NCBI GenBank assembly: GCA_034766995.1
Contig: CM068313.1
Coordinates: 19,509,512 to 19,573,511, forward strand
Length of the DNA: 64,000 nucleotides
Reading direction: 5' to 3'
Source of the DNA: Acanthacorydalis orientalis
Lineage: Eukaryota > Arthropoda > Insecta > Megaloptera > Corydalidae
Shown: piece by piece, positions 53,142 through 64,000 of the stretch
Position numbering within the stretch: the stretch's first letter is position 1
How the letters are laid out: the number at the start of each line of letters is the position of its first letter
Translations under genes and position numbers: made by a program
The notes under the pieces: generated by a model
Seen by the model: only the letters and a program-made list of their open reading frames with translations
The model's database searches: none
Told to the model about the DNA's origin: nothing

Positions 53142-54373
53142 CTACAATCTATCTTAAGAAAATTCTCTATATTTTATAAATTTAACCTTTCTATTAATCA
53201 TAAAATTAAAATTATTCTGAATAACTATGTAATTTACATCCCATCACATTATAATTCTGGCACTTTAGCTTAACTCATTTTCACAAAAAAAAAATTTTCA
53301 AGTCCCACAAACATTTTTCTCATGAAAATATTGATAATTTTTAATTCTTGCTTCTGTGTATTTTGATGGTAAAGACATCATACTTGGAGCGCTAAGGTAC
53401 AATATAATCTTTTTTACACCTGAACAAAAAAGAATTTTTTATACTTGAACACTCGAACAAAAAGATGTAATCACCATCTAAATATACATAATTAACTATC
53501 AAAAAGGATTACTAATTATTTATTGGACATTTTTGATCAGAATTTTTTTGTGAGATAAAAAAAGTCATATAAGATATAGTTTTTATTAATATAAAATCTA
53601 AATATTTTTATTAAAAAAATCAATAAAAAAGAAATTGACAATTTTAAATAAAAAATATATATATTGTTGTTTTAATATTTTCTTTTTTCTAGTTTCTTTT
53701 AATGATTGATTAGTAATATTTATTGAATTTAATTAGAAATAGAGCACTTTAAAATTTAAAGCCCTTAATTTCAAAATATTTATAAAAGATAACATTAAAT
53801 TTATAGAAAAATATACATTTCACGCAAAAATAAAAGAAAATATTTAATTAATTTATTTTGAAACAGTATATAATATTTATACTAAAATGTATATAAGATA
53901 TTGTAAAAAATATGTTGCAATTTAATAAATATATCAGTTAGTTATTACTGTAATATAAGAATACGTGTTTAATTATTTGATATTTGTATTCGTTTTTATT
54001 CGATTTCAAATATAATTTGATATTTAATATTCTATAAAATTTTGTTAAAAATGTATTATTAAATAAACATTTTTACACATTTCTCAAGTTAAAATATTTT
54101 ACAAGTGAAGCATTAGTCACAGTAAAATCAGAAATATTAATTTATATAGATTAATGATTTACAGTTAAATATAAAACAGAACATTTTCAAATTTAATTAA
54201 TTACTAAGAAGTAAAAGCTAATTATTTAATGATGTTTCTATAACCAAAATTCAATTTAAGAATTTTTAATAGAATACTAATTGAAAATTCTCACCTCATT
54301 AAAATATCATTACCTTTGATGAAAAAAGTATAGGTTATGTTTTTATATTATTTAAACTAATTATACACACATA

Positions 54374-54377
<4 letters not shown>

Positions 54378-54408
<31 letters not shown>
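54378..54408. repeat. (TA)n microsatellite
   Basis: About 15 TA units, with ACACACATACA on the 5' side and TATGTATGTG on the 3' side. Confidence 0.95.
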
Positions 54409-54411
<3 letters not shown>

Positions 54412-55303
54412 TCTTGTATATGTATGTGTAAATATATAAATACCGTACAACATGTAATAACCAACAATGAAGTCATTTTCAAAGAAAACAGAATCTATCA
54501 TAAAAGCGTGGACAATGCAGAGGTTAATTAAGAGTTTGCTTTGTCTTGAACATGGTATTAATGATCTTCATATCGAAAGATTAAATAATTCATTATGTCG
54601 TTTACGTGACATGTCATAAAAGCAATGAATTGATGTTGCTTTTCTGTACAGGAAAAATAAATAATGTATATTTATTATTCATTTTGTATTGATTTTCATA
54701 TTTATTACAGGTAATATAAATATGGTTTATGTGAACGTATCACTTAAATTTTCATTGAGTTATATTTTTATGTGAATTTTATTGTTTGTTTAAATACATT
54801 TCTAGAAAATAATCCTTCAAATCAATTCTAACTTTAGAAAGAGATTGATATATTTATGTGCGTTGTAATTGATTACATAGTATTTTTTAACTTCTCGATT
54901 ATAAAGAGAATTTTATTATTAACATATTAATGAGTCATTTTTCTAAATAATAATATTATATTTTATTTTCTTTTGATTAAATTTGCTGAATCATATTCTT
55001 GCATTTTTACTGCATTTTTTTAAACGAGAATTAATTTAAATATTACAAAGCGTTGTTCTGAACATAATTATATGCATTCAGTGAAAAAAACCCTGTTGTA
55101 TTTTTAAAGAATGCTGAATACAAAAGCTTTAAATTAAATATCCAGCAATTCAGAAATAATCTAATAACAATCTATTTTGTTTCATGGAAATTCGTTGTTT
55201 AAATTATTTATAACTTCTCGGTATGATTTTTCATACAGTATTTTTTTAAAAAAAGAGTTCGTTAAATGACTGTTCATATTTTCTAAGTACTGTTATTTAT
55301 GAA

Positions 55304-55305
<2 letters not shown>

Positions 55306-55341
<36 letters not shown>

Positions 55342-55391
55342 CTATGTATGTATGTATGAATATGTGGGTGTTTGTGTGTGGGTGTGTGTAA
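55306..55391. repeat. Compound (TA)n(TATG)n(TG)n microsatellite
   Basis: TA units, then GTATGTATG, then TG-rich GTGTTTGTGTGTGGGTG. Confidence 0.95.
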
Positions 55392-55569
55392 TATATTTCT
55401 ATTTTCTATTTTTATCATATATATGCATCAGTACTTTTTGAATACTTTATATTCTTTTGTTTACTGAATTGTTAATTCTTTCTTGGATTTTCAATTAGAT
55501 ACACTTTTTAATGTAATTCACGGTATGTTTTAATAAAATAATTCAAAGTCATTTCACATCAGTTATAAA

Positions 55570-56476
55570 GGGTTTTCCAATAAGGACGCAGTTTTTTAAG
55601 AGATTATATTTCACAGATGTCAAACTGACAGCTATTTTCTGAAATTTGTTAAGGTTTGGCATTACCATATTTAGTTATGGCTTAGGAAACAACAAAATAA
55701 TTGAAATAATACAATTATGTCATAAAAATGGTCGTTCTACAAAAAATACATTTTGTAAATTTAGCGATACTTATTTTCGATATACTCATCCATCTGTATC
55801 AGGAATTTTTCGATTAATGACTAAATTTGAAGAGATTGGATCGATTAAATATAAAGAAATACCAACACGTGTTCGTAGTGTTCGTTCTGGACCAAACATT
55901 GACTTGGTCCGTAAAAATGTGTCGGAGGAGACAAGAATGCCATTTTCACGACGTTCACAGCAATTGGGTCTTTCACAGACGACCACATGATGCATTTTGC
56001 ATAAGGATTTATTGATTAAGGTTTATAAGGTTCAATTAACACAAGAATTGAAGCCAGCAGAACATTCTACGAGTCTGAGATTTGTTAATTGGATACTGGA
56101 ACAATACGGCTTTTTCGAAAAAGTTATCTTTAGCGACGAAGCTCATTTCGAACTCCCTGGGTACATTCTTTGGGGTCATGTTATAGGCAGATGTGCCCCA
56201 ATAATTATAAAACAACCTAAGAGATTGCAAAAGATTCTGACCAAAGAGATGAAATTCAAATTTTAATTGGTGAGATAGAGGCCCAGAGGTGTTATTAAAA
56301 ATTTGAACAAAAGAATGGTTACTTGTAAGAAAGTACGCGACGGTCACTTACCCGATATTATTTTTCATTTATAAATGGCATACCACAAACTATTATTTAC
56401 AATAAAGAAACTTGATATTTTAGCACAAATTCTATTTTATTTCGAATTAAAAAATTGCATCCTTATTAGATAATCC
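55570..56476 (+). mobile_element. Tc1/mariner-superfamily element (DUF4817-type), internally deleted
   Basis: The ends are inverted repeats: the left begins GGGTTTTCCAATAAGGACGC near 55570, and the right, inverted, reads GGATTATCTAATAAGGATGC. Both then run into a T-rich tract. The span is about 0.9 kb, shorter than the roughly 1.2-1.3 kb expected of an autonomous copy. The coding remnant lies on the + strand and is described separately. This lineage is distinct from the three mariner copies in intron 2. Confidence 0.85.
55646..56375 (+). pseudogene. Decayed DUF4817-type transposase
   Basis: The first frame (55646-55990) carries an N-terminal helix-turn-helix module recognisable by CHKNGRSTKNTFCKFSDTYF, then HPSVSGIFRLMTKFEEIGSI, then a GRP-like linker, VRKNVSEET and RRSQQLGLS. 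A stop follows, and the frame resumes at 55997 as MHKDLLIKVYKVQLTQELKP. It continues with FVNWILEQYGFFEKVIFSDEAHF, which holds the first catalytic Asp, and ILWG. The middle of the DDE domain is missing. A tail equivalent to VIKNLNKRMVTCKKVRDGHL appears near 56285-56345. It resembles transposases annotated with the DUF4817 domain in insect genomes (recalled). It is broken by stops and a deletion and is not functional. Confidence 0.82.
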
Positions 56477-57210
56477 GGAATTATAGTTAATTATTTAAAC
56501 AAGTTGTGACAACTTAGATATATGTGCTTTTATATTTTTGACTATAAATATTATACATACTACTTATTAACAATTCTCTTCAAAGTAATTCAAAATTACA
56601 GAGCTGTACAAAACACGACTACAGAACTACAGAAGAACAAAATTACAGAGGTGTAAAAATTACAGTTGTTCTTACAGAGCTGCATTTTTTAAAAAAAATA
56701 TTATTCATTTGACAATTTTCACTTTTAAAATTATAAGAATATCAAAAATTATTCACAATATTGTTTTACGAATATATATATATATATATATAATCAAAAA
56801 ATTATTCTGTAAGCCATCAATAATTTCTAAAATCATGTCACTGGATTGGAAAACATCTGCAACGCCAGCGTTAAGAAATTCGAAGGAAATCAATTAGAAA
56901 ACATGATAGCTGAAAGAACGTTCGAAAAATCGCCCTTCGGCTACCCAATCCAGTAACTTGTGCTGCGATGTGTGCAACATGATTTCACAAGAAAAAAATG
57001 GTATTATAAACTTCAAAAGTAGAACATGTTATGGAATCAATTTCATTTCTAATATTCTTCTTTTCATTTTTCAATCTTTCATCCGCCACAAAAGAAATAA
57101 TATTTTTATACGAAGAAAAATATTAAATTATGTATTTAATTTTTAATTTAATTTGTTGGCATGTCACTTGGTTAATAACAAACATTCTCTATTGTCACGA
57201 AATCATATAG

Positions 57211-57213
<3 letters not shown>

Positions 57214-57255
<42 letters not shown>
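57214..57255. repeat. (TA)n microsatellite
   Basis: About 20 TA units. Confidence 0.95.
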
Positions 57256-57258
<3 letters not shown>

Positions 57259-57342
57259 CATATTTTTAAAAAAATGATTTGTTTTTGTACTAATTTGATC
57301 AGTGTAATTAATTAAATCATTTTGCTAATATTTTACAATCTT

Positions 57343-57367
57343 TCTCTCTCACACACATACACATATG

Positions 57368-57407
<40 letters not shown>
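57343..57407. repeat. Compound (CT)n(CA)n(TA)n microsatellite
   Basis: TCTCTCTC, then ACACACATACACATATGCACAC, then about 17 TA units. Confidence 0.95.
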
Positions 57408-57410
<3 letters not shown>

Positions 57411-58492
57411 TTAATAATATTAAAATTTGTACATTTATGGAAGTGAAAGTAAAATAAATGCTTGAAAAATAAGTTTTAAGTATAGAATTGACAATTTAAA
57501 AATCAAATAATATCAATTAGAAGAATATCTTTTTCAATAATTCTTTTAAAACATTAACCCGTACGTTTATGTAACATACTCTTATATTAATAATTTATTT
57601 ACGCAGAATTTAAGAAGGAAAACATTATATCATTTTGAACATTTCTCGTTATATTTCTCTCTTTTCTTCAAAAAATTATTATAATTATTAAAATTGCTTA
57701 ATGAGCTCTTGGGCACTAGTATATTTCTATATAAAGTTTCTTTCATCATAACAATTTGATATTTTAGATTTATGTAATCTTTTTAACAACCTATTGTATT
57801 ATATCGATTATATTTTAATTCATAACTGTTAAATTTATTATTTTCTATCAATTGTTTATGTCGATATTTTTTTACTCTAATTTTTTTTAAAAAAACATAT
57901 AATTTTAAAAATTACTAATTTCTCATTTGCAAACAATCATAAATTATAACTTTTCCAAACATATTCTACATCTACTAAAAGAACACAAATATTTTCATCA
58001 TTTAATGTATTTTTTCACAAAAAGTTTCGAAAAATATGCATTATTCCTATAAATAATTAGTCTTATTTTTCAACTGAAAAACATTTCAAATAGGGGTTTT
58101 AAAAAACATTTCATACATTTCTTTTGCTTATATAATGTTTTTTAAACATATTTCTTTTATTAAAAGTAATTATTATTATTGAAAATAATTTTATTCCGTT
58201 GAATAAATATGTAATATTGGCAAACACTAATAATTTTTTATTTAATACTCAAAATTATTATATGTTAATAATAATTGAACCCAAAGGTATTTAGTAATTT
58301 TTTTATTTATTTGTAAATTCATATGACCTTATTTATATCTATATTTTACTGGAATACTAAACAACGTTTTTCAGTTTCTGTTGATTTAAGTATTTTAGTT
58401 ACCAATTCTCTGAATTAACTAGCCTAAGTAAATACAGCCATGAATATTGATCATTTATAACCGATGAAAATTATTACAGTGTAAATAAATGC

Positions 58493-58495
<3 letters not shown>

Positions 58496-58531
<36 letters not shown>
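58496..58531. repeat. (TA)n microsatellite
   Basis: About 17 TA units. Confidence 0.95.
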
Positions 58532-58535
<4 letters not shown>

Positions 58536-59239
58536 TTTTATTCATATATGAAATTAATTTTAATAATTATATTTCTTACCAATTCATTTAACTTTCAAAA
58601 GCTTTGATTTATATTTCATTACAAAATATTTGTTTCAATTCAAACAATATTATAAATAAAAAACTTGCTATTCACAATTCAAATTATTTTTACATTTTTA
58701 TAATCAGAAATTACTTGAGTTATTTCAAATTATTAAAAACATTAAATAAATATTATATACTATAATTTAAACATAAAAATTAAATGAATTACAAATTAGT
58801 ATAAATAAATAATTTTAATAATAAGTTATTAATTTGGAAAAAATAATAAATTTTCAAATTAAAAATATTCATGTTGCGAAAAAAATGTTATTTAAATATC
58901 ATAACATGATTTAAAATTTTTTCTTCAGTAAAAGAAAGTATTAAATATTTATTTTTTAAAAAAAATATTTTACGATATGTAATTAGAATATATATTCATT
59001 TATTTTGTTATAGTCCTACTTTACCATTTTAAACAAAAATAAAGTCCATGATTTATCTTTTTCTCACTTTATATATATATATATATAATATTTTCGTCGT
59101 TATTTTTCCTTATCTGTACGAAAATTAATTTATTTTTAACACGAAATTTAAAATTGCTTCGAAGACAAACAGTCGCATCATTGTATTTCAGTTGTAGTGT
59201 TTCTGTTTTCGTGTGCATGTTTAACATAATGATAAATGT

Positions 59240-59479
59240 CTAGACCTCGTGATCTGTCAACCACACAAACCTTGAAGTATTGTCAACTTGACATTGAACT
59301 TCAACTTGAACACTGTCTTCAGTTTTCAATTTCCAAACTACGTCAGAATCACTGGTGTCATCATCATCGTCATAGTAATCGTTCCCTTTATACCGCAACA
59401 AATGCGTATTATCATTGGTTGAGGGGTAACATGGTGTAGTAATACAAAACTTCAATGTGAAACGATCTGGTGTTACCAC
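59240..59479 (-). other. Isolated 79-codon open frame with poly-Asp run, minus strand, unassigned
   Basis: The minus-strand frame contains KGNDYYDDDDDTSDSDVVWK then LKTEDSVQVEVQ, an acidic stretch encoded by GATGATGACGATG-type triplets. No domain is recognised, and the + strand frame (59236-59439) is equally open. It may be a simple-repeat artefact or a pseudogene fragment. Confidence 0.18.
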
Positions 59480-60130
59480 TCTTTCTTATAACAGTGGCGG
59501 CTGAATCATAGCGACACTATTACTCATCATTTTTTTCAATACAAATTTACAATATATTTTATTCTTTTATGAAGTCATAATAAATAATGTAATTTTCATT
59601 ATTAACTCTCACTTGAATATGTGTAAAAGTGCTAATTGAATTTACTCTTCCGATAGAATATTTAGTTTAACTTTTTTCCAGAAGGCAAATATTATTTTTT
59701 TTGTAAATTTATTACAGTTTTACATTCGAACTCAAAACAAAGATCGACAAATATTCTATTACTCCTTCTCTATTACAATCTCGTCATAAAATACAAAAAT
59801 ATAATTTTATTTTTTTTTTAAATATATAATAATAAAAAAAACTTTCTCCTACAATGATTAAACAAAAATGATTTTTACTTTGCTTCAATATAGCAAATGA
59901 ACAAAAAAACATTTAAATAATAATCTTTTAGTATGAAAAAAGTATTAAAAGTAATTAAAATAATAAAAACTTCCATATTTTCTACATTTATAAAATAAAA
60001 TATAGGATAATTTTAAATTATGTAGTAATTTTTAGTATTCCATCAAACACTTTTACTTATTAAAATTGTACTTTTACCCTTTAACTACCTAATAATATTA
60101 TTAAATTTTATTTTTTTTAAGAATAAATAC

Positions 60131-60131
60131 T

Positions 60132-60179
<48 letters not shown>
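60131..60179. repeat. Compound (CA)n(TA)n microsatellite
   Basis: Five CA units then about 19 TA units. Confidence 0.95.
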
Positions 60180-60182
<3 letters not shown>

Positions 60183-60388
60183 AGGCGTGTTTATACATTT
60201 ATATATCAGAAGAATAAATATTTTATATTTAATTATTTATAATCTTAAAAAAGAAACATTCTGGTATAATTAAAATTTAAAACTTTGCAAATATGAAAAC
60301 TTTAAAACATTTATCTCTGCATTAAATAAATAAAAACTAGAACTTTCTATGAATTCACAGTGAATTTTTAAAAATACATACAGATTTG

Positions 60389-60391
<3 letters not shown>

Positions 60392-60475
<84 letters not shown>

Positions 60476-60486
60476 AGAGGGAGAGA
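60392..60486. repeat. Compound (TA)n(GA)n microsatellite
   Basis: About 23 TA units then about 15 GA units with AAA/GGG interruptions. Confidence 0.95.
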
Positions 60487-61242
60487 ATTTAATTGATACA
60501 TAAAAATTATATCAATATATGATGGTTGTACAAAATTATATATTCCATTCGTCGAAATATTCGCTTTAACGGAAATAAAATATGTGTACATATTTTTTAC
60601 CTTTTTTATAAATATGATAGTGTAATGCCATATGAGATTTCAACGGAAATTCTCAATGGATTTTAAACGAGTATATGTAATATTAAAAGCTCCACTACAC
60701 ATCCGAACATGACCGATGTTCATGTTAAAATTATGATACTGCCATTAGTATACAGAACTGTATTTATTTGATAGTATATTTTTTTAAAAAAATACAAATA
60801 TTCTCCTAAATATTATTTTCTTACGAAATTTATAAAAAGAATAACTTTACTTAAAAATATCTTTATATTTTTACACCTTATTATTATTTTATAAATTGTA
60901 AAATTACCGTAATTTATTTTATATAAAAAATAAATGTGTATTGTAAATTTTAAGATATTAACCAAACTATTGTTAATAATTAGAAATATTCCACTTCGCA
61001 AAAACTATTTTATAAATACTTTTAATATTCATTAAATAATATTTGAATATTAATTTTTTAAAAATGTTATATATAAAATTTAACATTTTTTAAAAAAGTA
61101 GAATTATAAAGAATAATTTATGTGTACCCAAAAATATATACTTCATTCATTGCATCTTCACAAATAATGTAAAATTAATTAACTTTGAACTAAATTAAAT
61201 AATTTAAAACATAAATAAATATTTAAATTTTAAAACAAATAT

Positions 61243-61248
<6 letters not shown>

Positions 61249-61276
<28 letters not shown>
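61249..61276. repeat. (TA)n microsatellite
   Basis: About 14 TA units. Confidence 0.95.
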
Positions 61277-61280
<4 letters not shown>

Positions 61281-61802
61281 TGTACCCTTCAATACTTGAA
61301 ATTTATAAATGTAATGCACATTTAAGTTTCCATTCAAATGATCAAATTTATTTACAATTCCATATTTCGTTCTTTTATAAATTCCCATGCGTTTTTGCAT
61401 TATTTATTGAATAATGTATGAGTTTGCATTATAAATATGAGGGCACTGAGTAACCCTTAGGCCATATGATAACGAGTACACGGTAAAAAATTCGTAGTTT
61501 ATAGCAACGGTTGTCATTAATTAAGTGACACTCAATCAATATTTGTAAATTAACCTTCAGTATAAAATTTACATATCCATGCATAATAAAACTACAAAAT
61601 TATCTCGTAACGTATGCAATTATTTATAATTTTTAGAAAAAAATTTATAATGAAATTTCATTTTTATTAAAGGATAATTTCAAAAATATGAATATATTCA
61701 TGTTTTAACTGAAATGATTTTTATTTATAAATTTAGTGTCAGGATTGGTCTTTTAAATTATGTATTTTATCTTTACATTTATCTGTCTATTTTATATTAT
61801 AG

Positions 61803-61851
<49 letters not shown>

Positions 61852-61866
61852 CATATATATATATAA
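61803..61866. repeat. Interrupted (TA)n microsatellite
   Basis: TA blocks separated by two CATA interruptions. Confidence 0.95.
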
Positions 61867-62389
61867 TTTTAATTTTTTTAATTAGATTTATATATAACTG
61901 CCCATCCAAACTCGTAAAATAAATGACAATTGAGAAATATTTTAATCTTGAGCTAATATTAATTAAAAGAATGACATATTGGGTTATTGAACGATTTGTT
62001 ATAAATTTTAAATAAATATTGTCAATATCACCTTTTCATTTCGAAATAATGTCTGAAAATACATTGAAAAACTTTGAACATCATTAAATTAAAAAAAAAC
62101 ATACTTGAGTTTTAATTTGTCTAATAAATATAAATATACATCAATTATTAAATAAGAAGATGAAATTAAAACTAAATGAAATTTTTTAATTAATCTTTAT
62201 TATTGTAATTTTAAATATTTATTTTCTAATGAATAATAAAACAGATGATAATTTGTAAAAATATATTTTTGATGCTTGCCTTATGACATTGATTCGAAAG
62301 TAAAGATTTACTCAGTTGATATAGTTTTCGCTGTAGTATAATTCAAAATTCAAATTAACATAATCTACCATTCACCATTCTACCGTGTT

Positions 62390-62900
62390 AATCGCTGAAC
62401 AGATGCCGCCTTCGTTCAAGAATCATCTTATATTTTTACTTCTATCTATCTTCTTTTATCACTACTAATACCTAATAAGCGAAAATAACCCGCCACTGCT
62501 TCCACGTATAAAATATACCCTTCATCTCATCGCATGTGTACGCGTGAGTGCATATTGCACAGTTGCAGTAACGTCTGCATCATGTTTACGCGGGGGTGTA
62601 TAAAGGGATAGGCAATTGGTCATTCGAACATGAAATATGGACTCGTCGCAATAGCCTAGGGAGACGGTTTATATTGGTGTTTCAACCAGCCAAGTTTAAA
62701 TTGCTCAGTTCGCTAATTTATCTGTATATGTGTTTTGGTGTACTGAATGCAGTTGGTTGGTAGGCCACCCAATTAAGTATTATACTTGATCTATGGATGC
62801 AGATAAAGTAAATTTATGGTGCTGTAATCTGATATCAGATCTCCTGTCGTTATACATTTTGGTCGAATTGCGTTTCATTTGTGCTCAAATTTTAAGGATA
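62390..62900. other. Longest GC-richer intronic patch
   Basis: About 500 bp of unique sequence of near-normal composition includes CCCGCCACTGCTTCCACG (62490), TGTGTACGCGTGAGTGC (62535) and TTTACGCGGGGGTGTATAAA (62585). There is no reading frame above about 60 codons. It is a candidate enhancer. Confidence 0.3.
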
Positions 62901-63024
62901 TCCAACAAATAACATAATCCCATTAGCCGAATGATTTTTATTTAAAATCTGAACTGATTTTTACTGTACATCATTGAACTAATTTCATTTTTATCTTCAT
63001 TCTCTTTTATATAATTTTACATAT

Positions 63025-63026
<2 letters not shown>

Positions 63027-63090
<64 letters not shown>
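63027..63090. repeat. Compound (CA)n(TA)n microsatellite
   Basis: About 17 CA units pass without interruption into about 14 TA units; this is the cleanest compound junction of the window. Confidence 0.97.
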
Positions 63091-63092
<2 letters not shown>

Positions 63093-63533
63093 GAAAAAAT
63101 CAATGATGAATTTCATATATATTATAATTAAAATGTAACTGAGTGAAATCACAATCTTGAAATATTTCAATAATAAATATTTCACGTAGAATTTTATAAC
63201 CTATACATCATTTCTGTTTAGTTTACGAATCGTTAGAAAAATATATTTTCACCTGCAAATAAAAAAAATCAGTATGTAGCAAATAAATCGTTAAGTATTT
63301 GTTCCTTGAACTGATTATTACATTTTTCTTTAAGTTCCAGGAATTTTATAAAAGGAAATATTTTCGAAAAGTTGGTATTTTTTTCTATTCTTAATACGTT
63401 TCTAAAAATTTATACAAATTCTAAAAAATCTTTATTTCTTTTATTTAAAGTTATAATTATTTATAGAAAATACTTCTAAATAAATGAAAAACATTTTTTT
63501 TATCACAATGATTTGCTTTTTATAACTCTCAAT

Positions 63534-63573
63534 CTCTTTCTCTCCCTATATATATATATATATATATATATGT
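63534..63573. repeat. Compound (CT)n(TA)n microsatellite
   Basis: TCTTTCTCTCCC then about 12 TA units. Confidence 0.9.
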
Positions 63574-63669
63574 ATAAACCAAAAACCTATATTGGTAGTC
63601 ATTAATTACAAATATTGTTTGTAAAATAAATATATAAAATAAAAAATTTCTGTTATGTAACAGTTAAAG

Positions 63670-64000
63670 AAAGTGTTAGAAGAAGAGAATATAATAATAA
63701 TGGACATAATTCATAAAATTCATAATCTCAATTCCACAAAATGGAAGTCAATGATGAGACATGAACAAGCGGTATATAAAACAAATGTTAGCGTTTGCAC
63801 TACTCTCTTCGCATTAAGTATCATCCTGTGGGAATCAACTAACGCGTCGTCCAGATACATCTACCCCAGATGGAATTGAAGATCACCCTTAAAAACAACC
63901 CCCTCGTTAGCTAGATATTGTTCTAAACGGCGTATTCAATTTATAAGAGGTTTTGCAGTTTGCAACTTCTCACCTACTTCATCATATCTTCAACAAAAAA
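63670..64000 (+). other. Unassigned GC-richer sequence at the window edge
   Basis: From about 63670 composition rises. A frame beginning MLEEENIIIMDIIHKIHN and containing a hydrophobic stretch (CTTLFALSIILW) ends at 63877-63879. Past its stop another frame stays open to about 64000. It may be the edge of a transposable element or of a gene fragment cut by the window; nothing identifies it. Confidence 0.2.

Larger units (their letters stand above)
39634..64000 (+). other. Partial intron downstream of coding exon 3 (at least 24 kb)
   Basis: After the GTATGT donor I find no convincing continuation exon in the correct phase with proper splice sites before the window ends. The stretch contains one DUF4817-type Tc1/mariner remnant (55570-56476), many microsatellites, GC-richer patches (from about 42180) and two short unexplained minus-strand open frames. 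Confidence 0.6.

Overview
The window reads as a stretch of an animal nuclear genome, most likely a holometabolous insect and plausibly a hymenopteran. It is extremely AT-rich and carries dozens of (TA)n microsatellites. Spliceosomal exons have clean GT/AG borders, and several decayed Tc1/mariner copies and an RTE-type LINE remnant are present. There is no operon structure, ribosome-binding site, CRISPR array or confidently recognisable tRNA or rRNA. The species cannot be fixed from the sequence alone.

The only well-supported gene is on the + strand and runs through the whole window. Three coding exons (1008-1209 with the start codon, 30938-31438, 39472-39633) are joined by introns of about 29.7 kb and 8.0 kb. 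The preceding 5' UTR intron covers 1-976, and at least 24 kb of a further intron fills the rest. All three junctions are phase 1 and keep one frame, giving 288 residues plus the first base of codon 289. The peptide is Ser/Gly/Pro-rich and has no membrane segment so far. It contains an acidic Ser cluster (residues 34-44) and a PPEVPPRGP proline motif. I interpret it as the amino-terminal cytoplasmic part of a teneurin (Ten-m/Ten-a, Odz family). That is inference from motif resemblance, since the diagnostic EGF, NHL and YD domains lie outside the window.

The introns hold four visibly different Tc1/mariner remnants: 3813-4190, 10462-10645, 13145-14415 and 55570-56476. They also hold a 286-bp piggyBac-type MITE flanked by TTAA (17652-17937) and a 5'-truncated RTE LINE 3' end on the minus strand (33470-34305). 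Almost every kilobase has a (TA)n tract. Where such a tract abuts another dinucleotide repeat, C-containing repeats lie on its 5' side and G-containing repeats on its 3' side.

Set against this background are about fifteen short patches of near-normal GC content, 100-500 bp each, with no convincing reading frame. Several contain GGCGCC palindromes or AGATGGCG cores resembling the insect CTCF site, and two carry full CRE palindromes (TGACGTCA). They are the best candidates for intronic regulatory or insulator elements of a large neuronal gene. I found no evidence of an unknown enzymatic or defence system; the unusual signals here are architectural and regulatory.
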